A DNA stretch of 64,000 bases from Sporomusaceae bacterium UBA7701 (GTDB lineage Bacteria > Bacillota > Negativicutes > Sporomusales > UBA7701): the NCBI GenBank assembly GCA_002482545.1, contig DLGF01000006.1, positions 62,001 to 126,000 of the forward strand. Direction: 5' to 3'. A program made the translations under genes and the position numbers. The notes beneath the pieces were generated by a model. It had not been told where the DNA came from. It ran no database searches and saw nothing but the letters and a program-made list of their open reading frames with translations. Below are positions 34,222 through 43,360 of the stretch, one piece after another (the first letter of the stretch is position 1; the number at the start of each line of letters is the position of its first letter).

Positions 34222-34485
34222 AATGCGAGGAACGGGAGAAGTAAGTCGGATCTGGCCTTGAAGAGAGCCGGGGGCTGGTGAAACCCGGCAGGCGGACCGA
34301 TTGAAATACACCCTGGAGCAGCAGGCTGAAAGAGCATTCGAGTAGGCTGCGCCGGCCGCCGCCGTTAACTGGCCGCAAAGCGCCTGGTCCGCGCTTTGTC
34401 CGAAGTGGCGTCAAGCAGGCAAACAGGGTGGTACCGCGGGCTTTACAGGCTCGTCCCTAATCAGGGGCGGGTCTTTTTATTTTCC
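34222..34485 (+). promoter_or_regulatory. T-box leader of tyrS
   Basis: The T-box sequence AGGGTGGTACCGCGG is at 34425-34439. The leader begins with a long Stem I region (AGTAAGTCGGATC to GGCGGACCGA). A TAC triplet at 34307-34309 (GAAATACACC) lies where a specifier is expected and codes for Tyr, matching the downstream gene. The terminator GGCTCGTCCCT/AGGGGCGGGTC with TTTTTATTTT is at about 34452-34485. Uncharged tRNA-Tyr should stabilise the antiterminator. Confidence 0.95.
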
Positions 34486-34519
34486 CCGCCAGCTACAAAT
34501 AGGACAGGAGGCGATTGAA

Positions 34520-35737
34520 ATGTCTGTATTGGATACTTTACGGGAACGCGGCTATGTCGCCCAGTTGACCCATGAAGACGAAATTGCCGAGTTATTGGCC
34601 AACGAAAAGATTACCTTTTATATCGGCTTCGACCCCACCGCCGACAGCCTGCACGCCGGCCATTTCATCCAGGTCATGGTCATGGCCCACATGCAGCAGG
34701 CCGGCCACCGGCCGATTTTCCTCATCGGCGGCGGCACCACCATGGTCGGCGACCCCAGCGGCAAGACCGACATGCGCAAGATGCTGACCCAGGAAGAAAT
34801 CAGCCGTAACGGTGAACGCTTCAAGCAGCAGGTGAGCCGCTTCATCGATTTTTCCGAGGACCGGGCGCTGCTCCTGAACAACGCCGACTGGCTTCTCAAG
34901 CTCAATTACGTCGAACTGCTGCGTGAGATCGGCGCCCATTTCTCAATCAACCGGATGCTCGCGGCCGAGTGCTACAAGCAGCGTCTCGAGCGGGGCCTGA
35001 CCTTCCTGGAATTCAACTACATGGTGATGCAGTCCTACGATTTCCTGGAGCTCTTCCGCCGCTGCAACTGTGTCCTGCAGATGGGCGGGGACGACCAGTG
35101 GTCGAACATCCTCGCCGGCGCCAACCTCATCCGCGTCAAGGAAGCCAAGCCGGCTTTCGGCCTGACTTTCAACCTGCTGACGACCAGCGACGGCCGTAAA
35201 ATGGGCAAGACCGAGAAGGGAGCCCTCTGGCTCGACCCGGCCAAGACCTCGCCCTACGAGTTTTACCAGTACTGGCGCAACGTCGATGACGCCGATGTCG
35301 AAAAGTGCCTGGCGCTGCTTACCTTTTTGCCGATGGAGGAAGTCCGGCGGCTGGGCGCTCTTCGGGATCAGGAAATCAACACCGCCAAAAAAATTCTGGC
35401 CTTTGAAGTGACCAAGCTCATCCATGGCCAGGAGGAAGCGGCGAAAGCCCAGCAGGCGGCCGAAGCGCTGTTCGGAGGAGCGGGGGCCCTCGATGCCGCC
35501 CCCACCGTCGCCATCGCCCCCGGCCAGATCGGCAGCAAGCTGCTGGATGTGCTGGCCGCCGCCGGGATCATTCCTTCCAAAAGCGAAGGCCGCCGCCTCA
35601 TCCAGCAAGGTGGCCTGTACCTCGGCGACACCAAGGTTGCCGACCAGGACATGCTGCTGACCGCCGACCTGTTCCAGGACGGCAGCCTGCTGGTCCGCAA
35701 AGGCAAGAAGACGTATCACCGCCTGGTGATCGAATAG
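34520..35737 (+). CDS. tyrS: tyrosyl-tRNA synthetase
   Basis: A 405-residue class I synthetase. HIGH motif as HAGH (45-48) in DPTADSLHAGHFI, KMSKS equivalent KMGKT (227-231), tRNA-binding S4 domain at the C-terminus (about 340-400: GSKLLDVLAAAGIIPSKSEGRRLIQQGGLYL). The HAGH/KMGKT pair fits the TyrZ-like subgroup seen in many Clostridia. It is preceded by the T-box and a GGAGG SD. Confidence 0.97.
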   Translation: MSVLDTLRERGYVAQLTHEDEIAELLANEKITFYIGFDPTADSLHAGHFIQVMVMAHMQQAGHRPIFLIGGGTTMVGDPSGKTDMRKMLTQEEISRNGERFKQQVSRFIDFSEDRALLLNNADWLLKLNYVELLREIGAHFSINRMLAAECYKQRLERGLTFLEFNYMVMQSYDFLELFRRCNCVLQMGGDDQWSNILAGANLIRVKEAKPAFGLTFNLLTTSDGRKMGKTEKGALWLDPAKTSPYEFYQYWRNVDDADVEKCLALLTFLPMEEVRRLGALRDQEINTAKKILAFEVTKLIHGQEEAAKAQQAAEALFGGAGALDAAPTVAIAPGQIGSKLLDVLAAAGIIPSKSEGRRLIQQGGLYLGDTKVADQDMLLTADLFQDGSLLVRKGKKTYHRLVIE

Positions 35738-35784
35738 GGTCATACGCGAAGGCCGGCCTCAGCGCCAGCCTGGTTTCCCGGCAT

Positions 35785-35815
35785 GCCAAAACCCCCGCGG
35801 CGCGGGGGTTTTTCC
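35785..35815 (+). terminator. terminator of tyrS
   Basis: ACCCCCGCG-GCG-CGGGGGT stem followed by TTTTCC. Confidence 0.88.
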
Positions 35816-35955
35816 TTTGTCGGCGCCTGCCTTCGTTGTCTCCGCGCCGAAATGATGGTATGATAATATTTGAATTAGGAGCGCCGTTTTTTTTCGCGGT
35901 CGTTGTTTCGATTCAATGCCCCTTGGGGCTAGTCTTTTCCACGCGGAGGACCGAT

Positions 35956-36711
35956 ATGACTGGATTTAACCTGAAAGAGGATGACCAATACCAAAAACTG
36001 CTGGCCGAAGCCCGGAAATGTTTCGATCGCCAGGACCGTGAAAAGGCCTGCTATTATTACGCCCAAACCCGTCTCCAGGAACGCCCGGACGCCGATCTGC
36101 AGGACCTGGGGGACTTTTTGGTGGTTGCAACCGAGTACCGTCCGGAAATAGCGGTGGATATCGCCCAGGCGATCATCGCCAAGGACGGGCCCCTACCCCC
36201 GATTTTCATTCAGGACATCTTCTGTTGCGCCTTGTGCCTGACGGACCCGGAACTGGAGCGGAAGATCATCAAGCGGGTGCTGGCCGGCGGCTTAAACCCC
36301 AATCTGTGCGTCCGGATCGCCGATATGTATTTTGAATACGCCAACAGCCGGCGCGATCAGATGAAGGCCGCCCTGTGGATCAGCCGCGCCGCCGCGGCGG
36401 AGGCCGTGACCTTCAGCGACTGGGCCGCCAAAGCCTACGCCCTTCACCTGATCGTGGACGACGAGCAGAAAGCCCAGCTGGCTGTTCTCGGCTGCACCAA
36501 ACGGGCGGTGGAACTCGCCGGAACCGACACCGATATCGAAGTAGAGGCCCTGGAAGATTTGGTGGAAGCCCTCGGTTTTCTCGAATACGACGGCAGCCTG
36601 ATCGCCAAATACCTCTATGAACAACTTCTCTCCAACGATCACATCGCCCTGCCCGAGAAGCACCGAATCTGGCAGGACCTGAAAGAACTGCAGAATTATC
36701 TGAACAGCTGA
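35956..36711 (+). CDS. hypothetical helical-repeat protein
   Basis: A 251-residue soluble all-alpha protein. The pattern LLAEARKCFDRQDREKACYYYAQT looks like a TPR/Sel1-type helix pair, and further helix pairs follow (ADMYFEYANSRRDQMKAALWISRAAAAEA; WAAKAYALHLIVDDEQKAQLAVLGC). No family is assigned. The start is ATG 35956 after CGGAGGA; a longer frame upstream lacks a start signal. Confidence 0.75.
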   Translation: MTGFNLKEDDQYQKLLAEARKCFDRQDREKACYYYAQTRLQERPDADLQDLGDFLVVATEYRPEIAVDIAQAIIAKDGPLPPIFIQDIFCCALCLTDPELERKIIKRVLAGGLNPNLCVRIADMYFEYANSRRDQMKAALWISRAAAAEAVTFSDWAAKAYALHLIVDDEQKAQLAVLGCTKRAVELAGTDTDIEVEALEDLVEALGFLEYDGSLIAKYLYEQLLSNDHIALPEKHRIWQDLKELQNYLNS

Positions 36712-36716
36712 CAGAA

Positions 36717-36752
36717 AAGTTCCCCGGCCATATGGCCCGGGGAACTTTTCAT
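36717..36752. terminator. bidirectional terminator
   Basis: AAAAGTTCCCCGG / CCGGGGAACTTTT is a perfect 13-bp stem with an 8-base loop; runs of A on one side and T on the other work in both directions. Confidence 0.85.
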
Positions 36753-36827
36753 TAAGAGCCGGCAGCTTGTCGTACATCCCAAGCCGACGTAGCGGGCGGC
36801 GCTTGTCACAGGCGAGGTCGCCCGCTT

Positions 36828-37982
36828 CTACCGCATCATTTCCAGGAAGGCCTGGACCCTTGTCTTGATTTGCTCCGCATCGCCCTGCGAATAGTCGGTC
36901 TCGATATGCAGGAAGGGCACGTCGCTGTTTTGCTTCAGGTGCTCGCGTAGCACCCGGCTCTCGACATTGTAGGTATGACAGCCCTGCCAGACGATGTCCA
37001 CAACTCCGTCGGCCTGGTAGTCGGCGACGACCTGGCTGATCCGCTCCATCCGGCGGGGGTTGGGGCTCATACAGGAACAGGGCGTGTTCAGGTATTTTTC
37101 GGCGACGGCGGCCAGCGGCGGCTTGTTCTCGTCCACCAGGTCAACATATTGTTTCATGCCTGAACAGTTTTCGATATAGACGACCGCGGCGCCGCACTCT
37201 TCAATAATGCGAATGACTTTTTCGGCTCCCAGCCCGGTCGGCACGCCGGTGACGACAACCCGCTTGGCGCCTTTCGGGAAGGCCCCTTCGCCCTTGGCGG
37301 CCATTTCCTTGATCTGCTCCAGCAGCTCGTCGATTTGCAGGGCGAATTCCTCCCGGTCAAACACGAAATTCCGGGCCCACAGCACCTTCAGCATATCCTG
37401 GCCGTTGAGCGGCACCGGATCAGCCTTCATGAAATTGCTGAGCTCCTGGATTTTGACCCGCTCGGCGTTGAGTTCGGCGATGGCCGCCTTGAGCTTCTCT
37501 TCGGTAATGGCCACGCCCAGCCGCGTTTCCAGTTCCCTTTGGAGTTTCTCTACCGAAGCCGTCCAGTATTGGAGATCTTCGGCCGTCTGATAGCCCTGCG
37601 GCATGTTCATGACATGAGTGGGCTTGAAGTTGGCCATCAGTTCGAACATCTTCTTTTTGCCGTCGCAGGTCGTTTCTCCGATAATGAGGTCGGAGTGGAG
37701 AAAGAACGGACATTTGTCGGTAACCGCGAAACCATAGGACGACTTGATAAGCGGACAGAAGTTCCGGGGCAGGGTCTTCTCCCCGTCGGCAATGGGCTCT
37801 TCCTTGGTCGCGCACAGGGCCACCGGCGTGGCCCCTGCGGCAACGACAAGCTCCTGCGGAGCGAAAACACAGTAGAAGCCCACGACTTTCTGGCCCTCCT
37901 CCTTCAGTTGCTTCAGGGAAGCGCCGGCGTGGGGAATGGCCATATCGAAATGGGCCATGGCTTGGGGACGTGTTGAACTCAT
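36828..37982 (-). CDS. double-cubane cluster protein (2-hydroxyacyl-CoA dehydratase subunit D family, YjiM-like)
   Basis: A 384-residue FeS protein of the HgdB/YjiM family. Cluster ligands are expected at GFYCVFAPQEL, RNFCPLIKS, DKCPFFLHSD, GETTCDGKKKMFE and SCMSPNP / VWQGCHTYNVESR. It is alone rather than in an alpha/beta dehydratase pair and is adjacent to its activator gene. This arrangement matches the double-cubane-cluster proteins that reduce small molecules (acetylene, azide in vitro) rather than hydroxyacyl-CoA dehydratases. The natural substrate is unknown. Confidence 0.9.
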   Translation of the reverse strand: MSSTRPQAMAHFDMAIPHAGASLKQLKEEGQKVVGFYCVFAPQELVVAAGATPVALCATKEEPIADGEKTLPRNFCPLIKSSYGFAVTDKCPFFLHSDLIIGETTCDGKKKMFELMANFKPTHVMNMPQGYQTAEDLQYWTASVEKLQRELETRLGVAITEEKLKAAIAELNAERVKIQELSNFMKADPVPLNGQDMLKVLWARNFVFDREEFALQIDELLEQIKEMAAKGEGAFPKGAKRVVVTGVPTGLGAEKVIRIIEECGAAVVYIENCSGMKQYVDLVDENKPPLAAVAEKYLNTPCSCMSPNPRRMERISQVVADYQADGVVDIVWQGCHTYNVESRVLREHLKQNSDVPFLHIETDYSQGDAEQIKTRVQAFLEMMR

Positions 37983-38015
37983 CGTAAAAACTCCTCTCTT
38001 GCCATAAAAATATAG

Positions 38016-38789
38016 TTAGGCGCAGTCCCAGGCAAACAGGGCCGCGCCGATGGCGCCCGCATAAACGGCGTCTTCGGGCACCGCGACCGGCGCGGCCAGT
38101 TCCCGTTCCAGAGCCTTGGCTACCGCCGGAATTTTCGAAACCCCGCCGGTGAATACCACCGGCGGCGCCACGGCGACCCGTGAGGCCATCGCCGCGACAC
38201 GGGAAGCGATCGAATCAATCAGACCGGCCATAATCGCCTGGCGGGAGTGACCCCGGTTCAGCAGGCCGATCACTTCGGATTCGGCGAAGACCGTACACAT
38301 CGAATTGATCCGGCAGGCTTCGACACCGTCAAAGGACATGCCGGCCAGGTCGGCCATCGCCAAGCCGAGCGCATGCGCCATCACCTGCAAGAACCGCCCG
38401 GTGCCGGCCGCGCATTTGTCGTTCATGAGAAAGTCCATGACCCTCCCGGCTTCGTCGGTTCGGATGACTTTGGAATCTTGCCCGCCGATATCAATGACGG
38501 TGGCCGCCCCGGCGACCAGATGGGCCGCTCCCCGGGCATGGCAGGTAATCTCGGTCATGGCCTTAGAGACATAAGCCAGGCTTGTACGGCCATAGCCCGT
38601 GCCGACGATCGTTTTTAAGTCGGCGACCTCCAGGCGCCATTCCTGCGCCGCCTGCCGCAGCAGCGCGTCGGACTCCTCCCGGGGGCTCCAGCCGGCGGGC
38701 CGTATCCAGCAGCCGAATTTGCCGCCGTCATAGAGCGCGATCTTGATGGCCGTCGATCCGGCATCCACGCCTGCCACAACTTGTTTCAT
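38016..38789 (-). CDS. ATP-dependent activator/reductase of the double-cubane protein (BadF/HgdC family)
   Basis: A 257-residue ASKHA-fold ATPase. DAGSTAIKIALYDG is the first phosphate loop, DIGGQDSKVI the second, and the inter-subunit [4Fe-4S] cysteines are in DKCAAGTGRFLQV and NSMCTVFAESEVIGL. It uses ATP hydrolysis to inject a low-potential electron into the partner cluster. It is upstream of the double-cubane gene with a 33-base gap, so one operon. Confidence 0.93.
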   Translation of the reverse strand: MKQVVAGVDAGSTAIKIALYDGGKFGCWIRPAGWSPREESDALLRQAAQEWRLEVADLKTIVGTGYGRTSLAYVSKAMTEITCHARGAAHLVAGAATVIDIGGQDSKVIRTDEAGRVMDFLMNDKCAAGTGRFLQVMAHALGLAMADLAGMSFDGVEACRINSMCTVFAESEVIGLLNRGHSRQAIMAGLIDSIASRVAAMASRVAVAPPVVFTGGVSKIPAVAKALERELAAPVAVPEDAVYAGAIGAALFAWDCA

Positions 38790-38918
38790 GCTTCACATCC
38801 CATGCGGTTTGTCGTTTAGATAATTTACGGCATTTATACAGTATATATATTATATCAATGGCAAAAATCCTGCCGTTAAGACGGAATTAAAACGGCCTCC
38901 GGAAGAAAAACAAGGCTG

Positions 38919-38945
38919 GCGCAGGCGGCCAGCCCTTTAGGACCC
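38919..38945 (-). terminator. weak hairpin after the ferredoxin-nitroreductase gene
   Basis: GGCTGGC-GCAGGCG-GCCAGCC hairpin downstream of the stop at 38968, without a clear T-tract on the minus strand. Confidence 0.35.
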
Positions 38946-38967
38946 GTTTCATTTTTTCAGTCGGCTG

Positions 38968-39816
38968 CTATTTCCATACCGTGGGCATCATTTCGCGGTG
39001 GGGGCGGCGGAGGTAGCGGCCGCCCGGATAACCGAGAAGCAGCGAAGTGACGACTTTTTCATCCTCGGAAACACCCATCAGCTTCTTGAGATAAGGATAC
39101 TCATGGGCCGCATAGGATAAGAAGCCGTTGTAACAACTGCCGACAGGAATGGTTTCCGCGGCGATAACCATATTTTGCGCCGCAATCCAGGCGTCTCCGA
39201 CGGTCTCCTCCCCGGCGCTTTTAGGCACGGTGAAAACTACCAGTGTCCGGGCGTTATAAAACAGTGGATCTTTTCCTTCCGGGGGATTGGTGATGGCCAG
39301 CATCGCGGGCAGGACCCGCTCCATCCTGGCGCGGGAAATGCCTTGTATCCGGGCCAGCAGCGATGCTCCGGGCAGCGTGAACATTCGCTGCAGGGAAGCA
39401 TAATAATTCGTAGTCGCGATGCGAATATCGCCGATCAGCGAGGTGTTCCGCACCACATAAGCCTTCACCTGGCGAAGGTTGGTGGCGCTTGGCGCGACCG
39501 AGGCGGCCCGGATCAAAAACTCCATATGCTCATCGGCTACGGGCAGCGGCTGAAAAAGCCTGGTGCTCCGCCGGTTCTGGAGAAGGTCCAGCATGGCCTC
39601 GGCGGCGATGTCCGCCGGGCGTCCCGGCTGTTCCTCGTCCGGACAGCCACAGACAGTGACGGCGTTCCCGGGACAGACGGCATAACATTGCCCGCACTCG
39701 ATACAGAAGGCGTTGGCCGCTTCCTTGACGTGGGGGCCGGGGTTGATAATTCCGTAGGGACAGGTCTGGAAACACAAATTACAATTTTGACACTTGGCCT
39801 TATCAATCTCAATCAT
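38968..39816 (-). CDS. ferredoxin-nitroreductase fusion protein
   Basis: A 282-residue protein. Residues 1-55 form a two-[4Fe-4S] ferredoxin (CQNCNLCFQTCPYGI; CIECGQCYAVCPGNAV). The rest is an FMN nitroreductase fold (LLQNRRSTRLFQPLPV, SVAPSATNLRQVKAYVV, WIAAQNMVIAAETIPVGSCYNGF). Such fusions reduce nitro or enone compounds with ferredoxin-level electrons. The start is ATG 39816 after TGGAGGG, overlapping the end of the tetR gene by 8 bases. Confidence 0.93.
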   Translation of the reverse strand: MIEIDKAKCQNCNLCFQTCPYGIINPGPHVKEAANAFCIECGQCYAVCPGNAVTVCGCPDEEQPGRPADIAAEAMLDLLQNRRSTRLFQPLPVADEHMEFLIRAASVAPSATNLRQVKAYVVRNTSLIGDIRIATTNYYASLQRMFTLPGASLLARIQGISRARMERVLPAMLAITNPPEGKDPLFYNARTLVVFTVPKSAGEETVGDAWIAAQNMVIAAETIPVGSCYNGFLSYAAHEYPYLKKLMGVSEDEKVVTSLLLGYPGGRYLRRPHREMMPTVWK

Positions 39817-40495
39817 GGTTATGCCCTCCATTTTTCTTGTCCGGGGATAAACAGCCCCTATCACCATCGGCCCAGGCCGCCGGAAGGTTGACCATCCCGA
39901 CGCCGGTCAGTCCGATCGCCGCCTCGATCATCTCATCCAGGCTGGTGCCGGACCGTCGTAAAACCCCGGTCTGATTGGCCATGAACACCCCTTCGGCCAG
40001 GGAATACAGGTACAGCGCCAGATGCCGGGGCTCCACCGGACGCAATTCGCCGGCGGAAATTCCTTCCCGGATGATATCTTCCATAATCAGGAGCATCTCG
40101 CCGAAATTCCGGTCCAAATCATCCCGGAGCGACTGCGGCAAATCGACGCCGGCCCGCGGGTTGGTCGCCAAATGCAGTATTTCGAATAGTTCCGGCTCAC
40201 GATAATAAAAGTCGCGGTAGGCGCGGTAAATGCTGCGGAGCCGTATTCCCGCATGCCCGCTTCCCGAAGCCGCCTGCCGGAAATCGGCCACAAGCCGTTC
40301 CCCGGCGTCCCGGCAAATGTGGTAAAATACTTCGGCCTTGTTTTGAAAGTGAAAGTAGAGTGGCCCGGTGGAAATGCCGGCTGTCCGGGCGATGGCCCGC
40401 ATCGACGTTTTGTGATAGCCCTGGGCCAGAAAGAGTTCCCTGGCCCGCCGCAGAATCGTCTCGCGGGTTCCGGCCGGCAGATTGTCGTGCTCCAT
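39809..40495 (-). CDS. TetR-family transcriptional regulator
   Basis: A 228-residue repressor-type protein. Helix-turn-helix domain at residues 10-57 (TRETILRRARELFLAQGYHKTSMRAIARTAGISTGPLYFHFQNKAEVFYHI). A ligand-binding domain follows with no recognised specificity. It is the middle gene of the flavodoxin-tetR-nitroreductase unit and probably autoregulates through the tandem operators at 41898-41932, which would make it a redox- or xenobiotic-responsive switch (inference). Confidence 0.93.
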   Translation of the reverse strand: MEHDNLPAGTRETILRRARELFLAQGYHKTSMRAIARTAGISTGPLYFHFQNKAEVFYHICRDAGERLVADFRQAASGSGHAGIRLRSIYRAYRDFYYREPELFEILHLATNPRAGVDLPQSLRDDLDRNFGEMLLIMEDIIREGISAGELRPVEPRHLALYLYSLAEGVFMANQTGVLRRSGTSLDEMIEAAIGLTGVGMVNLPAAWADGDRGCLSPDKKNGGHNHD

Positions 40496-40508
40496 GGAGT
40501 CGCCGCCT

Positions 40509-41879
40509 TTATAGCTTTTTGAGTAGGTTCCGATAGGGTGTGATCATCGCTTCAGGGATTTTCTCGCTGTACACCGCCCGGCGCACCGCCGGCACGGTCA
40601 CCGCCAGCCGCATCACCCGGCTATAGAGACGCGCCCGCCAGTCGTTATGAGGAAAGTCGAATAGGCCATGAGTTTGGTAATAGCGATAGTCGGCCACAAA
40701 GGGAAAGCCGATCTTCCCCCAGATCTCGTCCCGAAAAATCTTTCTCCCGCCGGTGCCGAGGAACGAAGGCGGACGGACAAAACCGGCCCGGGCGAACCGT
40801 AGGCAATCGGCCGCCAGCCCTTGGAGATGGCTGTCAATCTCCGCCGAAGCCGCCTCATCGGTTACGATGCCGGCCAGATTGGCCTGCTGGAGTTCCGCAT
40901 GGGCTTCCAAAATCTGGCGCAAATCCGCCAATTTCCCCAGCGGTCCGCTGATCAGAAACGCCATCTGCTTTCCTGTGAAAAACGGAATATGATTGGTGTA
41001 AAAACTCCTATCAAAGAAAGTTTTCCACGCAGAGGATAAATACCTGTCGCGAATCGCCCCGGCAAACACTAAAATATCAAATTTTTTTAATTTTTGGTGA
41101 AAGCCGACGAATCCGTCCCGTCCTTCATAGACGCATTGGTTATTATAACCGCAGCGGATGCAGCCCAGACAGCCGCCTTTGATATCGACGTCCTGCAGTT
41201 CGAAGACCTCGACCTCTCCCGCCAGGCAGGCGGTAAAACGGGAAACCATCCTCGCGAGATTCGAATCCTGTGCCTGGTCGATGACCACGGCAACCCGCTT
41301 GTCCCCGCATTCCAGCCGGGTGATGCTCCCGGCCGGCCGGTATTCCTGAGCTTCCGGGGGCAAGGGCTGGGAAACCCGCGGAACAGGCGCTTGCGCGGCG
41401 GCCGCAGCCAGCACGTGCCGGCCAAATTGCCCGAAGCGGTCCCGTTCGCCGGCCTGGAAAAGGTCGTCCACCGCCGCCGAGTACCCGCCGTAAAAAGGCA
41501 TGCCGAGGTCTTCGCTGACCGAGCGGATATAACTGTGGGCGGTGTGGTCGAAAAAGCGGATGGAGGTGGTGACCGCCGCGGCCGGTTTTCCGGCAAGCGC
41601 CTCTTCCGCCCGTTCAAGGAGCAGCTCGATAAACCGCTTGTACTGGGCGGGCACCAATAGAACATAGACCGGAAACGCCCAAACGATGAAATCCGCTCCC
41701 CTGACGCTGTCAACAACTTCAGCCCAGGCCGCCTCGTCCCTTTCCAACTGCTTCACCCTCTGGGCCACATGGAGGATATCCCATTCATGTTCCGGAAACA
41801 GCTTTTGCCAAAAGGCCAGATATTGCATCGTGACGCTCTTGGCTCCCTTAGGGCTTCCGTTCAAAACGACCACTCTCAT
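40509..41879 (-). CDS. two-domain flavodoxin/NADPH-dependent FMN reductase-like protein
   Basis: A 456-residue protein. Residues 1-180 form an NADPH-dependent FMN reductase (VVLNGSPKGAKSVTMQYL). Residues about 200-456 form a second flavodoxin-like domain containing GGCLGCIRCGYNNQCVYEGRDG, a Cys-rich insertion typical of iron-sulfur flavoprotein-like reductases, and ending PYRNLLKKL. The unit starts from the promoter and operators upstream and is the first gene. Confidence 0.88.
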   Translation of the reverse strand: MRVVVLNGSPKGAKSVTMQYLAFWQKLFPEHEWDILHVAQRVKQLERDEAAWAEVVDSVRGADFIVWAFPVYVLLVPAQYKRFIELLLERAEEALAGKPAAAVTTSIRFFDHTAHSYIRSVSEDLGMPFYGGYSAAVDDLFQAGERDRFGQFGRHVLAAAAAQAPVPRVSQPLPPEAQEYRPAGSITRLECGDKRVAVVIDQAQDSNLARMVSRFTACLAGEVEVFELQDVDIKGGCLGCIRCGYNNQCVYEGRDGFVGFHQKLKKFDILVFAGAIRDRYLSSAWKTFFDRSFYTNHIPFFTGKQMAFLISGPLGKLADLRQILEAHAELQQANLAGIVTDEAASAEIDSHLQGLAADCLRFARAGFVRPPSFLGTGGRKIFRDEIWGKIGFPFVADYRYYQTHGLFDFPHNDWRARLYSRVMRLAVTVPAVRRAVYSEKIPEAMITPYRNLLKKL

Positions 41880-41897
41880 TCCGGCGTTCCTTCCTTC

Positions 41898-41932
41898 TAT
41901 AACATCGTTATTTCAAATATAACATTGTTATT
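41898..41932. promoter_or_regulatory. tandem TetR-type operators
   Basis: TATAACATCGTTATT (41898-41912) and TATAACATTGTTATT (41918-41932). Each contains a TAAC-N3-GTTA palindrome, and the start-to-start distance of 20 bp puts them on the same helical face. Confidence 0.82.
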
Positions 41933-41945
41933 CTCAGGGTGTCAA
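41916..41945 (-). promoter_or_regulatory. promoter of the flavodoxin-tetR-nitroreductase operon
   Basis: Minus strand -35 TTGACA (41945-41940), 18-bp spacer, -10 TATATT (41921-41916). The operators cover the -10 and the start site. Confidence 0.82.
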
Positions 41946-41979
41946 GCTGCTCTTTCAACCGGCTTTGCGGCCGCCCGGG

Positions 41980-42486
41980 TCAAGGGATGGGCAGCCGGTA
42001 GAGAGGCAGCGTGCGCCCCGGGATGCTGGAAGGCACTTCCTTGAGGAAGACCGCCCCGGCTTTTTCATAAAAGCCGGCGGCGTGGGGGTCGGCAAAAAGG
42101 GACAAGCCGGCGATGCCCCGGTCCCGGCAGGTTTTTCGAACATGCTCAAGTAACGCGCTGCCGATTCCTTGGCCGATGGAAGCGGGAGAAACAAACAGGT
42201 GATCCAGCCAGTAGCCGGCCTCGATGAAAACCGGCCCGACCCGAAACGCCTTCTCCACCTGAAGCACCGCGGCAAAGCCGCCCGGCGCCATGCCGGCCTC
42301 CGCCACAAAAACCCGGTTTTTCGCGATATATTCCGGAGTGACGGTCAGCTCGTCCCGCCACAGCTCGTAGTAGGCTTCGGGATAGTTCCAGTACCCTTTC
42401 GATGCAAAGGCGATCTGCGTCAGGACCTCACTGTCTTCCGGCTCGGCCGGCCTGATCAAAAGTTTAGCAGTTGCTTGCGCCGTCAT
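41980..42486 (-). CDS. GNAT-family N-acetyltransferase
   Basis: A 168-residue GNAT. Acetyl-CoA motif A reads LDHLFVSPASIGQGIGSALLEHVRKTC, and the C-terminus SLFADPHAAGFYEKAGAVFLKEVP gives motif B. Substrate unknown. The start is ATG 42486, one base after the stop of the DUF1847 gene, with GGGGTGA upstream, indicating coupling to it. Confidence 0.87.
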   Translation of the reverse strand: MTAQATAKLLIRPAEPEDSEVLTQIAFASKGYWNYPEAYYELWRDELTVTPEYIAKNRVFVAEAGMAPGGFAAVLQVEKAFRVGPVFIEAGYWLDHLFVSPASIGQGIGSALLEHVRKTCRDRGIAGLSLFADPHAAGFYEKAGAVFLKEVPSSIPGRTLPLYRLPIP

Positions 42487-42487
42487 C

Positions 42488-43207
42488 TCAGTCACCCCGG
42501 CGCTCATTTGCTTCTTTCACTGTGATCTCCTTGAGCTGCCCCTGCTTGAAACGCCGGTAATAAGAGTCGCAGGTATAAATCGCGGCCAGGGGATTATGCC
42601 CCAGCACCCGGTCCTTGACGGCGAATACCGTCACCGGCGCCTCGGCGTATTTGAGAAACAGCGAGTCGTGCCCTACGCACAGCCCCACCAGGATATTGAA
42701 TTGCGTTTTCGCTTCGTTTAACACCAAAGCCTGGCCGATCGGGTTGCACATCGGTTCGAAGCTGCATGGCCGGACCTTTTCGTTTTCTTCCACCCCGATG
42801 GCGGATTTATCGACCCCGCCGACCTTGCACATCGCCGAGACGACATCAAAGCCGTTGTCGGTCAGTATCTTGCAAAATACCGCGGCTTCCTGGTGCAGGC
42901 CCCCGCAGAAGGCCACCCCCAGCTTGCGGTACCCCATGCGCCGGGCGAATTCCATGATTTCCTGCAGCCGCGGCTTGGCGGGATGATAATACCCGGGAGA
43001 CACGTCCCGGCCGGCATAGCATTCCGCTTCCTGGATTGCCGCCTGTCTGGCGAATTCCCCGACTTCGCTTTTCGCATATTCCGCCCTGGCCTGTTCCAGC
43101 GCGTCGCCATACAACGCCGTAGAGCAAAACTTCGGCCCGGTCCCGCCTTGGCGCTGGCAGATCCGGTTTTGAACCGCGCATAAGGCGCATTTTCCTTCCT
43201 GTTCCAT
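42488..43207 (-). CDS. DUF1847 family metal-binding protein
   Basis: A 239-residue protein with the Cys-rich N-terminus CALCAVQNRICQRQGG and KFCSTALYG, then MGYRKLGVAFCGGLHQEAAVFCKILTDNGFDVVSAMCKVGGVDKS and CNPIGQALVLNEAKTQFNILVGLCVGHDSLFLKYAEAPVTVFAVKDRVLGHN. This is the DUF1847 signature found in anaerobes; the role is unknown, with metal binding presumed. The start is ATG 43207, seven bases after GGAGGG; a TTG three codons upstream overlaps the SD. Confidence 0.88.
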   Translation of the reverse strand: MEQEGKCALCAVQNRICQRQGGTGPKFCSTALYGDALEQARAEYAKSEVGEFARQAAIQEAECYAGRDVSPGYYHPAKPRLQEIMEFARRMGYRKLGVAFCGGLHQEAAVFCKILTDNGFDVVSAMCKVGGVDKSAIGVEENEKVRPCSFEPMCNPIGQALVLNEAKTQFNILVGLCVGHDSLFLKYAEAPVTVFAVKDRVLGHNPLAAIYTCDSYYRRFKQGQLKEITVKEANERRGD

Positions 43208-43360
43208 CGTCAAACCCTCCTCTTCCGGTATGTGTATTGGCTATGCGCGGCTAAATCTCCTTTCGCCGCGCTTCCCAGGAAGGATTTGGCTTTTCCTGGG
43301 GCGAATGCCTCCCTATAGGTTGCGGCCAGACTTAGCCGCTATACGGAAGGAGCGAACATC

